Assembly: GCF_003014735.1 (NCBI RefSeq)
Contig: NZ_PYAX01000011.1
Span: 124,001 to 188,000 of the forward strand
Source: Saccharothrix carnea
GTDB taxonomy: Bacteria; Actinomycetota; Actinomycetes; Mycobacteriales; Pseudonocardiaceae
DNA length: 64,000 bases
Reading direction: 5' to 3'
Below are positions 8,681 through 16,930 of this stretch, piece by piece; position 1 is the first letter of the stretch, and each line of letters starts with the position of its first letter. The translations under genes and the position numbers were made by a program. The notes below the pieces were generated by a model. It was not told where the DNA came from. It saw only the letters and a program-made list of their open reading frames with translations, and did not search any database.

Positions 8681-9758
8681 GGCCGCAGCTCGGGCAGTCG
8701 GCGTCGTGCGGCACGTCGATGAAGTAGTGGTGGCCCCAGTCGGCGAAGTTCCAGTGCAGCACCCGCCCGCGCACCTGCGTCGGCAGCCCGCCGAGGTGGT
8801 AGATCACCTCCAGCGCGCACAGGTGGCCGCTGACGCTCGCGCTCGCCGCGATCACCGCGTTGGCGCGGTCGCCCTGGAACAGCACCCGGCTGTCCGACAC
8901 GTGCTCCTGCGTGTTCATCCACCGGAACAGGCACTCCCAGCAGCCCGTCTCCCCCGGCACGTACCCGCCGACGACCGCCATCGGTCCGGTGTAGAGGGAC
9001 ACGAACCACGGCGTGCCGGTGCGCAGCGCGGCCTCGTTGGTCCAGCGCATGATGTCCGGCTGCGGTTGGTCGGCGCACAGCACGAACGCGTCCCGGCCCG
9101 CCATCAGCTCTGCCACGTCGTCCGCGCCGGTGACCCTGCGCTCCTCCCCGGTGACCTCGACCAGCGAGTTCATCGCCCGCAGCCGGGCCACCGCGCGGTC
9201 CACCTTGGGCGCGCCGACGTCCGCCTCGTCGTAGAGCAGCTGGCGGCACAGGTTCGACTCCTCGACGGTGTCGAAGTCGGCGCAGTGCAGGTGCCCGACC
9301 CCGCTCGCGACCAGCCCGGACGCGACCGCCGACCCCGTGCCGCCGAGCCCGAGCAACGCCACCGAGGCGTGCTTGAGCCTGGCCTGGATCTCGTAGGGCG
9401 AGCTGCGCGGCGTGCTGTCGATCCAGGCGAAGTAGTGGCGCGGCGAGGCGTACCGGTCGGCCTCCCGCGCGGACACCGGCGTCGGTGCGCCCGCGTCCTC
9501 CACGAACCCGTTCGCGGTCAGGTCGTCGACGACCTCCCGCACGCTGTCCGGGTCGACCCCGGGATGGGTCCGGGCGACGTCGGCGCAGATGGCGTCGACG
9601 TCACGGGTGCCGTCCATCAGCACCAGGATCCGCTCCAGCGTGCGGTCCTCGTCGTCCTCGATCTCGGAGGCGATGCCGTGCTGCATCAGCCCGATGACGA
9701 TCCGGTTGCCCGGCAGGGCGAACGGCCTGTGCACGTTCTTGATCCGCGGTCGGAGCAT
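8673..9758 (-). CDS. ThiF/E1-like adenylyltransferase with N-terminal RRE-like domain
   Basis: 361 residues. The E1 core has the nucleotide loop GLGGTG (137-142), acidic DFD (161-163), SNLCRQ with the E1 arginine (Arg172), Lys185, and a zinc knuckle from Cys273/Cys276 (CWEC) and Cys355/Cys358 (CPSC). Such enzymes adenylate a C-terminal carboxylate (ThiF, MoeB, MccB) or assist cyclodehydration in TOMM pathways. Residues 1-90 form an extra domain (LMDGTRDVDAICADVARTHP) like the peptide-binding domains of RiPP enzymes. No YcaO partner, sulfur carrier or rhodanese is nearby; the only obvious small substrate is the 27-residue peptide encoded 72 nt upstream. Confidence 0.88.
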   Translation of the reverse strand: MLRPRIKNVHRPFALPGNRIVIGLMQHGIASEIEDDEDRTLERILVLMDGTRDVDAICADVARTHPGVDPDSVREVVDDLTANGFVEDAGAPTPVSAREADRYASPRHYFAWIDSTPRSSPYEIQARLKHASVALLGLGGTGSAVASGLVASGVGHLHCADFDTVEESNLCRQLLYDEADVGAPKVDRAVARLRAMNSLVEVTGEERRVTGADDVAELMAGRDAFVLCADQPQPDIMRWTNEAALRTGTPWFVSLYTGPMAVVGGYVPGETGCWECLFRWMNTQEHVSDSRVLFQGDRANAVIAASASVSGHLCALEVIYHLGGLPTQVRGRVLHWNFADWGHHYFIDVPHDADCPSCGHG

Positions 9759-9830
9759 GTGTCACCTCGATTCTCCGGCGGGACGACCGGGCCGGCCGCG
9801 GTGCGCGACCGGCCCGGTCCCGCGCGCTGC

Positions 9831-9914
9831 TCAGCCGTCGTTGCGGACGACGGTGGTCTCGAGCTTCTCCAGCTTGCGGATCTTGACGCTGACCTTCTTC
9901 TTGGTGTTCTCCAC
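9831..9914 (-). CDS. 27-residue putative RiPP precursor peptide
   Basis: A small ORF with GTG start, preceded by GGGAGG at ideal spacing (GGGAGGCAGTC then GTG). It opens MENTKKKVSV, continues KIRKLEKLETT and ends VVRNDG, giving a highly basic amphipathic peptide. It heads the operon with the ThiF-like and PqqD-M50 genes, the position of a precursor gene. There is no Cys, and Ser/Thr are few (Thr4, Ser9, Thr20, Thr21), so heterocyclisation is unlikely; the candidate chemistry is adenylation or cleavage near the RNDG end. No known precursor family was recognised. Confidence 0.7.
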   Translation of the reverse strand: MENTKKKVSVKIRKLEKLETTVVRNDG

Positions 9915-10111
9915 GACTGCCTCCCTCGGTCGCGGCCCCTTCCCTGTGGGACCGGGGGACAAGCCAAGCCGAGGCCTCTAACAACTCTCTAACCGCCGCC
10001 GATGAGCCGCACCCGCGAGCAGCCACCTCCCCCGAGCCGGACACGAGCGGCAGCCGCCTCCGCCGAGTCCTTCCGCGACCCGCCACCGCCCTCCGCGACC
10101 GCACGCGCGAG

Positions 10112-10150
10112 CAGGCGGGCGGCGACCGGATTCCGGTCACCGCCCGCCTG
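10112..10150 (-). terminator. Strong hairpin terminator after the S8 peptidase gene
   Basis: Two 18-nt arms (10112-10129 and 10133-10150), complementary except for one position, close a 3-nt loop. It begins 32 nt past the peptidase stop codon, on the minus strand, and separates that gene from the RiPP-like operon downstream. Confidence 0.8.
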
Positions 10151-10182
10151 CACCCTCGCGGCCGGTTGGTCTCGGTGGTGGG

Positions 10183-11763
10183 TCAGAACGCGATCGACCA
10201 GGCGTCGATGGTCCCGGTGTCGTACGTGTAGACGTCCTTCACCCGCAGCTTCCACGTGCCGTTCTTGTTCTCCTTGGACGTGTCCACCTTGAACGTCTCG
10301 TGGATGCCGTCCGCGGAGTTCTCGCCACCGGACGCCCGCAGCGGGAACACCGCGCCGCTCGGGCCGATCAGGTCCACCGCCAGGTCGGCCGTGTACGGGT
10401 GCACGATGTCGACCTTCACCGAGGTCTGCGCGATGCCGGTGCCGTCGCACTCGGACACGACGATGTCGGAGGTGACCGCGTCACCGGCGTCCGGGATGGC
10501 CACGTCGTCGGCGTTGGAACCACCGGGACAGACGGGTGGCCTCGGGTTGCCGCCGATGAACCCCGTGTACAGCAACTTGTTCGGCGAGCCGGTACCCGGG
10601 TTCTTGACCACGTGCGCGGTGGCGTTGTCGATCAGCGCCTTGGCCACGTCCGCCGGGGTGGCGGCGGCGTCGGCGGGGTTGGCGCCCAGGTACAGCGCCG
10701 CCGCGCCCGCCACGTGCGGTGCCGCCATCGACGTGCCGTTGATCGTGCGCTCGCCGCCGTTGTTCCAGGTGGAGGTGATGTTCGCGCCGGGGGCGAAGAT
10801 GTCGGTGCAGCGGCCGATGTTGGAGAACGTCGCCCGCTTGTCGGAGCTGTCGGACGCGTTGACGGTGATCGCCTCGGGGGCGCGGGCCGGCGAGACGTTG
10901 CACGCGTCGCGGTTGTCGTTGCCGGACGCCACGGCGACCGTGACACCGGCCGCGACCACCTTCTTGACCGCCTCGTCCACCGACGTGCTGGCCGTGCCGC
11001 CGAGGCTCATGTTGGCCACCGCGGGCTTGGCCGCGTTCTTCGCGACCCAGTCCAGGCCGCCGATGACCTGCGACCACGCGCCGGAACCCTGGCAGTCGAG
11101 CACCCGCACGCCGACCAGCTTCACGGCCTTGGCCACGCCGTACGTGGTCGAGCCGATGGTGCCCGCGACGTGCGTGCCGTGGCCGTGGCAGTCCTGCGCC
11201 ACCGCGTCGTCGTCGATGAAGTCGTAGCCGTCGCCGGCCCGGCCGCCGAAGTCGGGGTGCTCCTTCTGGATGCCGGTGTCGACCACGTACGCGGTCACGC
11301 CCTCGGCGGTGTTGTGGTACTTGTACTTCTTGTCCAGCGGCAGCGTCTTCTGGTCCACCCGGTCCAGGCCCCAGGTCGGGTTCTCCTGGGTGCCGGTGGC
11401 GTGCGCCTCGCCGTCCTGCTCGACGTACTCCACGGTCGGATCGGCGGCCAGCCGGCGCGCCTGCGTCGCGTTCATGGTGGCCGCGAAGCCGCGCAGGGCG
11501 GCGGTGTAGGCCAGCTTCACCTCGCCGCCGTACCGGCCTACCAACGCCTCGGCGGCGGCGGGCGTCTGCTCCAGGCTGACCGAATCCGCCCGCAGCACGA
11601 CGATGTAGCTGTCCGGCACCGCGCCCGGCCGGCCGGCGCCCACGACGTCGCCCTCCGGTTGCCCTCCGGCGGCGTAGCCGTAGCCCGCGCCGACCGCCAG
11701 CAGGGTTGCCGTCGTCAGGCAGGCGGTGACGACCCGTCGCCGGGTCGAGCGATCGTGTCGCAT
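10183..11763 (-). CDS. Secreted S8 (subtilisin) serine protease with C-terminal P/Homo B domain
   Basis: 526 residues. The ATG at 11763 is preceded by GGAGAA. A signal peptide (VVTACLTTATLLAVGAGYGY) is followed by an I9 inhibitor propeptide (SYIVVLRADSV ... VEYVEQDGEA), then the S8 domain with the catalytic triad Asp162 (VVDTGIQ), His195 (HGTHVAG) and Ser345 (GTSMAAPH). The last ~110 residues (VAIPDAGDAVTSDIVVSE ... GTWKLRVKDVYTYDTGTIDAW) form a proprotein-convertase-type beta domain. It is a secreted zymogen for extracellular protein degradation. Confidence 0.95.
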   Translation of the reverse strand: MRHDRSTRRRVVTACLTTATLLAVGAGYGYAAGGQPEGDVVGAGRPGAVPDSYIVVLRADSVSLEQTPAAAEALVGRYGGEVKLAYTAALRGFAATMNATQARRLAADPTVEYVEQDGEAHATGTQENPTWGLDRVDQKTLPLDKKYKYHNTAEGVTAYVVDTGIQKEHPDFGGRAGDGYDFIDDDAVAQDCHGHGTHVAGTIGSTTYGVAKAVKLVGVRVLDCQGSGAWSQVIGGLDWVAKNAAKPAVANMSLGGTASTSVDEAVKKVVAAGVTVAVASGNDNRDACNVSPARAPEAITVNASDSSDKRATFSNIGRCTDIFAPGANITSTWNNGGERTINGTSMAAPHVAGAAALYLGANPADAAATPADVAKALIDNATAHVVKNPGTGSPNKLLYTGFIGGNPRPPVCPGGSNADDVAIPDAGDAVTSDIVVSECDGTGIAQTSVKVDIVHPYTADLAVDLIGPSGAVFPLRASGGENSADGIHETFKVDTSKENKNGTWKLRVKDVYTYDTGTIDAWSIAF

Positions 11764-11962
11764 CGGTCGTTCTCCGTTCCACCCGGCCGCCCGGCAGGGA
11801 TGTGTTGGTGCGGGCAGGCGGCCACGTGAACCCACCCTCCGGCGACGACGGACGTCTAACAATCCGGATAGCGGTACGTAGGTCTACGCGAACCAGCGGG
11901 GCGGTGTACTCCGGACTCCGACGAACTCGCCATGGCCTTCGACTACCCGGCGCACAGTCCGG

Positions 11963-12601
11963 TCATGCGTCCGGAGCAGTCACCGGATCGGGCGATCGGC
12001 CGCGTCGACTACCCCGATAGGCCCTCTCGCGGGCACGGGCCAGGAAGTCGGGTGCCAGGTCGAGGCCGGGCGGCCGGTTCAGCACCGGGTCGAGCGCGGG
12101 CAGGTCGCGGTCGACGTCCAGCGGACGGGCCACGAGCCTGCCGATCGGCCGCCACGGTGGGCCGATCTCCAGCCGGAACCCCAGTTCGGCGGGCAGGTCG
12201 GCCAACGCCGCCGAGCGGAGCCGGGCCGGGTCGGGCACGGCGGCCAGCCACACCAGCCGGTCGTGCCGGCGGAACGGGGTGATGGTGCCGTACCGGGCGC
12301 TCGTCCACGTCCGCGCGGGTCGGGGCAGCACGCGGGCGAAGCAGGTCGACAGCAGCACGTCCCACGGTCCCGGCAGCCGGAACGCCAAGCCGAGCACGTC
12401 GGGCAGCCCGCCCGGGGTGCCCACGCCCTTGGACAGCCGACCGGACACCTCCACCACGCCGACCGGCAGCGGCAGCCCGGGGTCGAACGTCGCGGTCACC
12501 GTGCCCTCGAACCACCGTCCGCGCGGGTGGAACGCCTTGGCGTCCCGCACGCCGGCCAGCGCGCGGAAGGCGGGCTCGACGAGGTCAGGCACTGCGGGCA
12601 T
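11963..12601 (-). CDS. Catalase-like-fold conserved protein (often annotated phosphodiesterase)
   Basis: 212 residues. The segment HPRGRWFEGTVTATFDPG, then VVEVSGRLSKGVGTPGGLPD and WDVLLSTCFARVLPRP, matches a family of short actinobacterial proteins with a catalase-like core whose real activity is unknown. No catalytic His/Asn pair of true catalases is recognisable. The start overlaps the DUF4383 gene by 17 nt, so the two are translationally coupled. Assignment is by recalled resemblance and should be taken as family level only. Confidence 0.6.
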   Translation of the reverse strand: MPAVPDLVEPAFRALAGVRDAKAFHPRGRWFEGTVTATFDPGLPLPVGVVEVSGRLSKGVGTPGGLPDVLGLAFRLPGPWDVLLSTCFARVLPRPARTWTSARYGTITPFRRHDRLVWLAAVPDPARLRSAALADLPAELGFRLEIGPPWRPIGRLVARPLDVDRDLPALDPVLNRPPGLDLAPDFLARARERAYRGSRRGRSPDPVTAPDA

Positions 12602-13022
12602 TCGGGTTGCCCTTGAGCGCGAGGCCGAGCCCGATCATGCCGAGGCCGAGACCCAGGTGCAGCCAGTCGTCGGCGTCGTTGACCGGCACGAAGTTCGCCG
12701 CGCTCGCCTTGTCCACGATCAGCCCGTACAGCCAGAGCAGCAGGTACACCGCGCCTCCGCCGACGAGGAACGCCCGCGCGGCCGCCGTCCGGGCCATCAC
12801 CAGGCCCACCGCGCCGAACAGCAGGTGCACCAGGTTGTGCAAGACGGACACGTGGAACACGCCGATCAGGTGCGCGCCGGACTCCGGACCGGCGAACGTG
12901 ATCCGGTCGAGGTGGGCGGTGATCCCGGGCACGAACCCGAGCACGCCCACCACCAGGAACACGACCGCGACCCCCACGGCCGCACCGCGGACCGGGTGCG
13001 GCAACCGCGTGGTCGCATTCAT
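12585..13022 (-). CDS. DUF4383 four-helix membrane protein
   Basis: 145 residues with four hydrophobic segments (GAAVGVAVVFLVVGVLGFVP, VSVLHNLVHLLFGAVGLVMA, FLVGGGAVYLLLWLYGLIV, WLHLGLGLGMIGLGLAL). The pattern, including HNLVHLLFGAVGL and FVPVNDADDWLHLGLG, is that of DUF4383, a family of unknown function common in actinomycetes and often stress-associated. It is co-transcribed with the downstream catalase-like gene. Confidence 0.88.
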   Translation of the reverse strand: MNATTRLPHPVRGAAVGVAVVFLVVGVLGFVPGITAHLDRITFAGPESGAHLIGVFHVSVLHNLVHLLFGAVGLVMARTAAARAFLVGGGAVYLLLWLYGLIVDKASAANFVPVNDADDWLHLGLGLGMIGLGLALKGNPNARSA

Positions 13023-13114
13023 CGCTGATCACCTCGCTGTGACGGTGGCTCCCGCTCGACTACCCCGCGATCACCACTCGAAACGACCGTCACCTCCCGG
13101 TCACCGGAGCGGGC

Positions 13115-13702
13115 TCACCACCCACCCCCACCGTGCCCGTCCTCCCCGGACCCAACCCGCCCGTCATCAACCGGAACCGCCCGCCCGTCGCGACCCGAGC
13201 CGGCACGACCGGCGTCACCGGCAGCCGCCGGGCGCCCTCCGCGCGACACGACCCGCCCACCACGACCGGCAGCCGCCACACGGCCGTCACGCGACACCGT
13301 GACGCCCGAAACCGCCCGCGCCCCACCGCCCGCCGCCGCGCCGCGCTCCTCCCCGCTCGCCACCGCCCGCCCGGTCGCCGCCGACGCGACGTCCGGGTAG
13401 CGCGGGAACAGCCGGTCCAGGTCGGTGCGCTCGAACACCCGCCGCACGTGCGGCGGCACGGCGGCCAGCCGCAGCCAACCACCCGCCCGCTGCGCCCGCG
13501 CCCTGGTCCGCACCAACGCGCTCATCGCCTGCGCGCCGCAGAACGCGACCCCGGACATGTCGAGCACGATCCGGTCACGTCCCTCGCTGACCAGCCGGTC
13601 CATCCGGTCCAGCACCCGGCGCGCACCCGCCAGGTCCAACTCCCCGGTCGCCACGACCACCGCGCACCCCGTCCGGTGGGCCTCGACCGACAGCGCCAGC
13701 AT
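13115..13702 (-). CDS. STAS-domain anti-sigma-antagonist-like protein with disordered tail
   Basis: 195 residues. The ATG at 13702 follows GAAGGGA and is preferred to the upstream ATG at 13741. Residues ~1-100 form a STAS domain (VATGELDLAGARRVLDRMD, IVLDMSGVAFCGAQAMSALV). The serine normally phosphorylated in SpoIIAA-like proteins (the DSSG position) is replaced by CGAQ, so classical phosphoregulation looks absent. The last ~90 residues are Gly/Ala/Arg low-complexity sequence. It starts 11 nt after the Ppx/GppA stop. Confidence 0.8.
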   Translation of the reverse strand: MLALSVEAHRTGCAVVVATGELDLAGARRVLDRMDRLVSEGRDRIVLDMSGVAFCGAQAMSALVRTRARAQRAGGWLRLAAVPPHVRRVFERTDLDRLFPRYPDVASAATGRAVASGEERGAAAGGGARAVSGVTVSRDGRVAAAGRGGRVVSRGGRPAAAGDAGRAGSGRDGRAVPVDDGRVGSGEDGHGGGGW

Positions 13703-13712
13703 CCCGATCCCT

Positions 13713-14669
13713 TCACGCCACCCGATAGCACTCGTCGTCATCGCCCGTCCCGATCAGGGACAGCAGCAACCCTTCCCTGGTCGACCAAGGGCATATCTCC
13801 ACCTCGTCGGACCCGGTGGCCACCATCAACGCCTCCACCACCAGCGCTCCCGCCAACGACTGCTCCGCCCGGTGCCGGGAGATGCCGGGCAGCCGGGCGC
13901 GCCGGGGCGCGGGCAGCCGGGCCAGCCGGGGTATCCAGCTGCGCAAGTCGGCCAAGCGCAGGGTGCGCGGCACGAACGGCCCCTCGTGCTGCGGTCGCGC
14001 CCCGGCCAGCCGCGCCAACTGCTGGAACACCTTCGAGCACCCGACTGCCCGGTGACCTTCGACCGACGTGCCCTCCAGCGCGGCCACCACCCGGTCGTGC
14101 ACCAGCACCTGCTCACGCGCCAGGCCGCGGTGTTCCCGCCGCACGGTCCGGTTCAACCCGAGCTGCCGGCTCATCGTGCGCGCGCCGAACGGCAGCGAAC
14201 GCGTCAACGACGGCTCCACGTCCTCACCGGCGGCGAGCTCCACCGTGCCGCCGCCGACGTCGAGCACCAGCAGCGGGCCGACGTGCCAGCCGAACCAGTG
14301 CCGCGCGGCCAGGTAGGACAGGCGGGCCTCCTCCCGGCCGGGCAGCACGCGCAGCCGGGTGCCGGTGAGGCGGAAGACCTCGGCGATCACCTGGTCGGCG
14401 TTAGGCGCGTCGCGGATGATGGACGTGGCGAACGGCACGAAGGTGGAGACGCCGGCGCGCTCGGCGACGCGGCGGGCGATGCGGACGGCGGTCACAACCT
14501 GTTCCACGCCTTCGGGGCGCAGTCGGTTGTCACGGGCGAGGGCTTGGTCGAGCCGGAGGCGGGTCTTGTGCGAGACGACCGGGTGCAGTGGTGAACCGGA
14601 GACGACGACGAGGTGGGCGCTGAAGCAGCCGACGTCGAGAACACCGACCTGAGCAGGCCGTCTGGACAT
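13713..14669 (-). CDS. Ppx/GppA-family exopolyphosphatase / pppGpp phosphohydrolase
   Basis: 318 residues with actin-like ATPase phosphate loops: VGVLDVGCFSAHLVV near the N-terminus and LLVLDVGGGTVELA near residue 135, plus FVPFATSIIRDAPNADQV. This is the short, single-domain type of actinobacterial Ppx. It degrades inorganic polyphosphate and/or pppGpp in the cytoplasm. It is divergent from the SDR gene and co-transcribed with the STAS protein. Confidence 0.9.
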   Translation of the reverse strand: MSRRPAQVGVLDVGCFSAHLVVVSGSPLHPVVSHKTRLRLDQALARDNRLRPEGVEQVVTAVRIARRVAERAGVSTFVPFATSIIRDAPNADQVIAEVFRLTGTRLRVLPGREEARLSYLAARHWFGWHVGPLLVLDVGGGTVELAAGEDVEPSLTRSLPFGARTMSRQLGLNRTVRREHRGLAREQVLVHDRVVAALEGTSVEGHRAVGCSKVFQQLARLAGARPQHEGPFVPRTLRLADLRSWIPRLARLPAPRRARLPGISRHRAEQSLAGALVVEALMVATGSDEVEICPWSTREGLLLSLIGTGDDDECYRVA

Positions 14670-14769
14670 ACGTCACCACCGTTCGCGTGTCAGAGGTACA
14701 GGGGGGAGTGCCCAAAAACGCATCGGGTGAAACCGGATTGGGTGATCCGACTCCGGGTAGTTGACGACC

Positions 14770-15576
14770 ATGAGTGCTTCGGAGAGGCCGTTGGCGGTGG
14801 TGACCGGCGCGTCCAGCGGGATCGGGCTCGAGCTGGCGAAGGTGTTCGTCGAGCACGGGTTCGACCTGGTCGTGGCGGCGGAGAACGACGCGGTGCACGA
14901 CGTGGCGCGGGAGTTGGCCGCCGGTGGGGCGCGGGTCGACCCGGTGCGGGCGGACCTGGCCACGTTCGAGGGCAACGAGGACCTGGTCGCCGTGGTCGAG
15001 GACGTGGGGCGGCCGGTGGACGCGTTGGCGGTCAACGCCGGTGTCGGTGTCGGCGGCGACTTCGTGGACGACAGCGACCTGCGCACCCACCTGCGGGTGG
15101 TGGACCTCAACATCTCGTCGGCGGTGCACCTGGCGAAGCGGCTGGTGCCCGCCATGGTGGAACGCGGTGCGGGCCGGGTGCTGTTCACCTCGTCGGTGGC
15201 GGCGACCGCGCCCGGGCCGTTCCACTCGGTGTACGCGGCGTCGAAGGCGTTCCTGGCGTCGTTCTCCCAGGCGTTGCGGGAGGAGCTGCGCGACAGCGGG
15301 GTGACCGTGACGGCGCTGATGCCCGGCCCGACGGACACCGACTTCTTCCGCCGGGCGGGCATGACGGACACGAAGGTGGCGACCGGGCCGAAGGACGACC
15401 CGGCGGACGTCGCGCGGGCCGGGTTCAAGGCGCTGATGGACGGCGACGACCACGTGGTGGCCGGTTCGCTGCGCAACAAGGCACAGGCAGCCGCCGGCCG
15501 CGTCCTGCCGGACCCGGTGAAGGCCCGGGCGATGCGCGGCATGACCGAACCCGGCTCGGGCAACCCCCGCTCGTGA
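14770..15576 (+). CDS. Short-chain dehydrogenase/reductase (SDR)
   Basis: 268 residues of the classical SDR type: TGASSGIG cofactor motif near the N-terminus, AVNAGVG in place of NNAG, Ser in LFTSSVAA, and catalytic YAASK. The ATG at 14770 is chosen over a TTG three codons upstream. The Lys-Ala-Gln-rich tail (AGSLRNKAQAAAGRVLPDP) resembles SDRs annotated for ketone reduction, but the substrate is unknown. Confidence 0.88.
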   Translation: MSASERPLAVVTGASSGIGLELAKVFVEHGFDLVVAAENDAVHDVARELAAGGARVDPVRADLATFEGNEDLVAVVEDVGRPVDALAVNAGVGVGGDFVDDSDLRTHLRVVDLNISSAVHLAKRLVPAMVERGAGRVLFTSSVAATAPGPFHSVYAASKAFLASFSQALREELRDSGVTVTALMPGPTDTDFFRRAGMTDTKVATGPKDDPADVARAGFKALMDGDDHVVAGSLRNKAQAAAGRVLPDPVKARAMRGMTEPGSGNPRS

Positions 15577-15599
15577 CCGCTGGAAGACCCGCAGCTCAC

Positions 15600-15770
15600 C
15601 GAACCGCCGGTTCGGGCTGTCGCCCCCGGCTGCCGGTCGATGCCGCCCGGTTCGGGCCGCCGGTCAGGCCACCGGGTTCGGGGCCGCAGGTCCAGGCCGC
15701 CGACCGGGCCCCCGGGTTCGGGCCGCCGGGTTCGAGCTGCCGGTGGGGCCGCTGGTGAGGGCCGGCCGGC
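15600..15770. repeat. Degenerate CCGGGTTCGGGCCGCCGG-type repeats
   Basis: The intergenic stretch contains four or more imperfect copies of a ccgggttcgggccgcc motif (for example at 15650, 15675, 15712 and 15722). No gene is supported in it. It may act as a 3' end for the converging genes or simply be a slipped-strand expansion. Confidence 0.5.
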
Positions 15771-15944
15771 TCAGAACTCCGGGATCTCCGGTACCTCGTG
15801 CCCCTTCTCCGCCGGCTCCGGCTGCTCGTCCCCGATCAAGGTCAGGTACTCGTCGACTTCCTGCGGTGTCGGGTCGATCGGTGCTTCCTCGGCGATCTCG
15901 TCCGGGTCGACCGGGTCGCCCACTGGTTCCTGTGCTGCCGTCAT
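15771..15944 (-). CDS. 57-residue acidic hypothetical protein
   Basis: ATG at 15944, stop at 15771. The product is very acidic and Pro-rich: it opens MTAAQEPVGDPVDPDEIAEE, contains PTPQEVDEYLTLIGDEQPEP and ends EVPEIPEF. The codon pattern fits the window, but no convincing Shine-Dalgarno is visible. It is divergent from the SRPBCC gene. No family was recognised. Confidence 0.45.
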   Translation of the reverse strand: MTAAQEPVGDPVDPDEIAEEAPIDPTPQEVDEYLTLIGDEQPEPAEKGHEVPEIPEF

Positions 15945-15995
15945 GACCGCTGGTTACCCAGTGTGCGCTTGCTCGAACGGGGTAACCGTGACGCC

Positions 15996-16367
15996 GTGAC
16001 CATCCACGCGAGACGAGACGTCCCCGCCCTCCCCGACCTGGTCTTCGCCGCCGCCGCCGACCCCGCCCGCCTGGCCACCTGGCTGCCCGACCCCTACCAG
16101 GTCGTCGGCCGCTCGGACGACGTGCTGATCCTGCGCGCCCACGACGCACCGCACCAGGTCAGCCTGGCCGCCGACTACGACCAGCTGCTCCTGACCTGGG
16201 ACCCCCTGGCCGGGCACGGCTGCCGCGGCGAGCTGCGGGTCTCGCTGGCCGGTGTCGCGGGCAGCGTCGCGGAGCTGCGGGTGGACGACTGCCCCGACGA
16301 CCAGTTGCCGTCCCGCATGCTCGAAGCCCTCGCGAACGAGGTTGAGCGGAACCTCACCGCCGGCTGA
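15996..16367 (+). CDS. SRPBCC (START-like) family protein
   Basis: 123 residues. Features of the START-like fold include [23 protein letters not shown] at the N-terminus and a long C-terminal helix ([18 protein letters not shown]). Such proteins bind hydrophobic ligands or act as cyclase/dehydrase-like enzymes; no specific substrate can be named. GTG start. The GNAT gene begins 10 nt downstream. Confidence 0.7.
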   Translation: MTIHARRDVPALPDLVFAAAADPARLATWLPDPYQVVGRSDDVLILRAHDAPHQVSLAADYDQLLLTWDPLAGHGCRGELRVSLAGVAGSVAELRVDDCPDDQLPSRMLEALANEVERNLTAG

Positions 16368-16377
16368 CCATGCCCCG

Positions 16378-16863
16378 GTGGACCTCCGCCCCGCCCGACC
16401 GGACGAACTGCCGCTGCTGCCCCCGATCGAACGGGCCTCCGGTGAGCAGTTCCGCGACTTCGGCATGCCGGAGATCGCCGACGACGACCCGATGCCGCTG
16501 AGCACCCTCACCCACCTGCACGTCTGGGTGGCCGCCGACCCGCACCCGGTGGCCTGGGTCGCGGTCGAGGTGGTGGACGGCGCGGCGCACGTGGAGCAGC
16601 TCTGCGTGCACCCCGACCACGCCCGGCGCGGCATCGGGGCGGCGCTGCTCGACCACGTGGGGAGCTGGGCCGCGGCGCGCGGGCTGGACGCGTTGACCTT
16701 GACGACCTTCCGCGACATCCCGTGGAACGGACCCTATTATCGACGGCTCGGGTTCGGTGAGCTCACGGACCTCTCGCCGGGTCTGGCGGCCGTGGTGGCG
16801 GCCGAAACCGCGCGCGGCCTGGACCCGGCGACACGCGTTTGCCTGCGCAGACCGCTCCCGTAA
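16378..16863 (+). CDS. GNAT-family N-acetyltransferase
   Basis: 161 residues starting at GTG ([20 protein letters not shown]). The acetyl-CoA motif A is [20 protein letters not shown], with the pyrophosphate loop RRGIGA; motif B follows in [19 protein letters not shown]. Substrate unknown (small molecule or protein N-terminus). It follows the SRPBCC gene closely. Confidence 0.88.
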   Translation: MDLRPARPDELPLLPPIERASGEQFRDFGMPEIADDDPMPLSTLTHLHVWVAADPHPVAWVAVEVVDGAAHVEQLCVHPDHARRGIGAALLDHVGSWAAARGLDALTLTTFRDIPWNGPYYRRLGFGELTDLSPGLAAVVAAETARGLDPATRVCLRRPLP

Positions 16864-16930
16864 CGGCGTTCGGGCGCGATACTGGACGGGCAGACCGCCC
16901 CGCCAGCGACCGTTTCGGAGGTTCCCCAAG

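Noticed and set aside
4294-8722. Several plus-strand open frames of 300-790 residues opposite the SARP and M50 genes
   Set aside because: Arg/Pro/Gln-rich translations lacking motifs and without ribosome sites; the minus-strand genes have full domain signatures.
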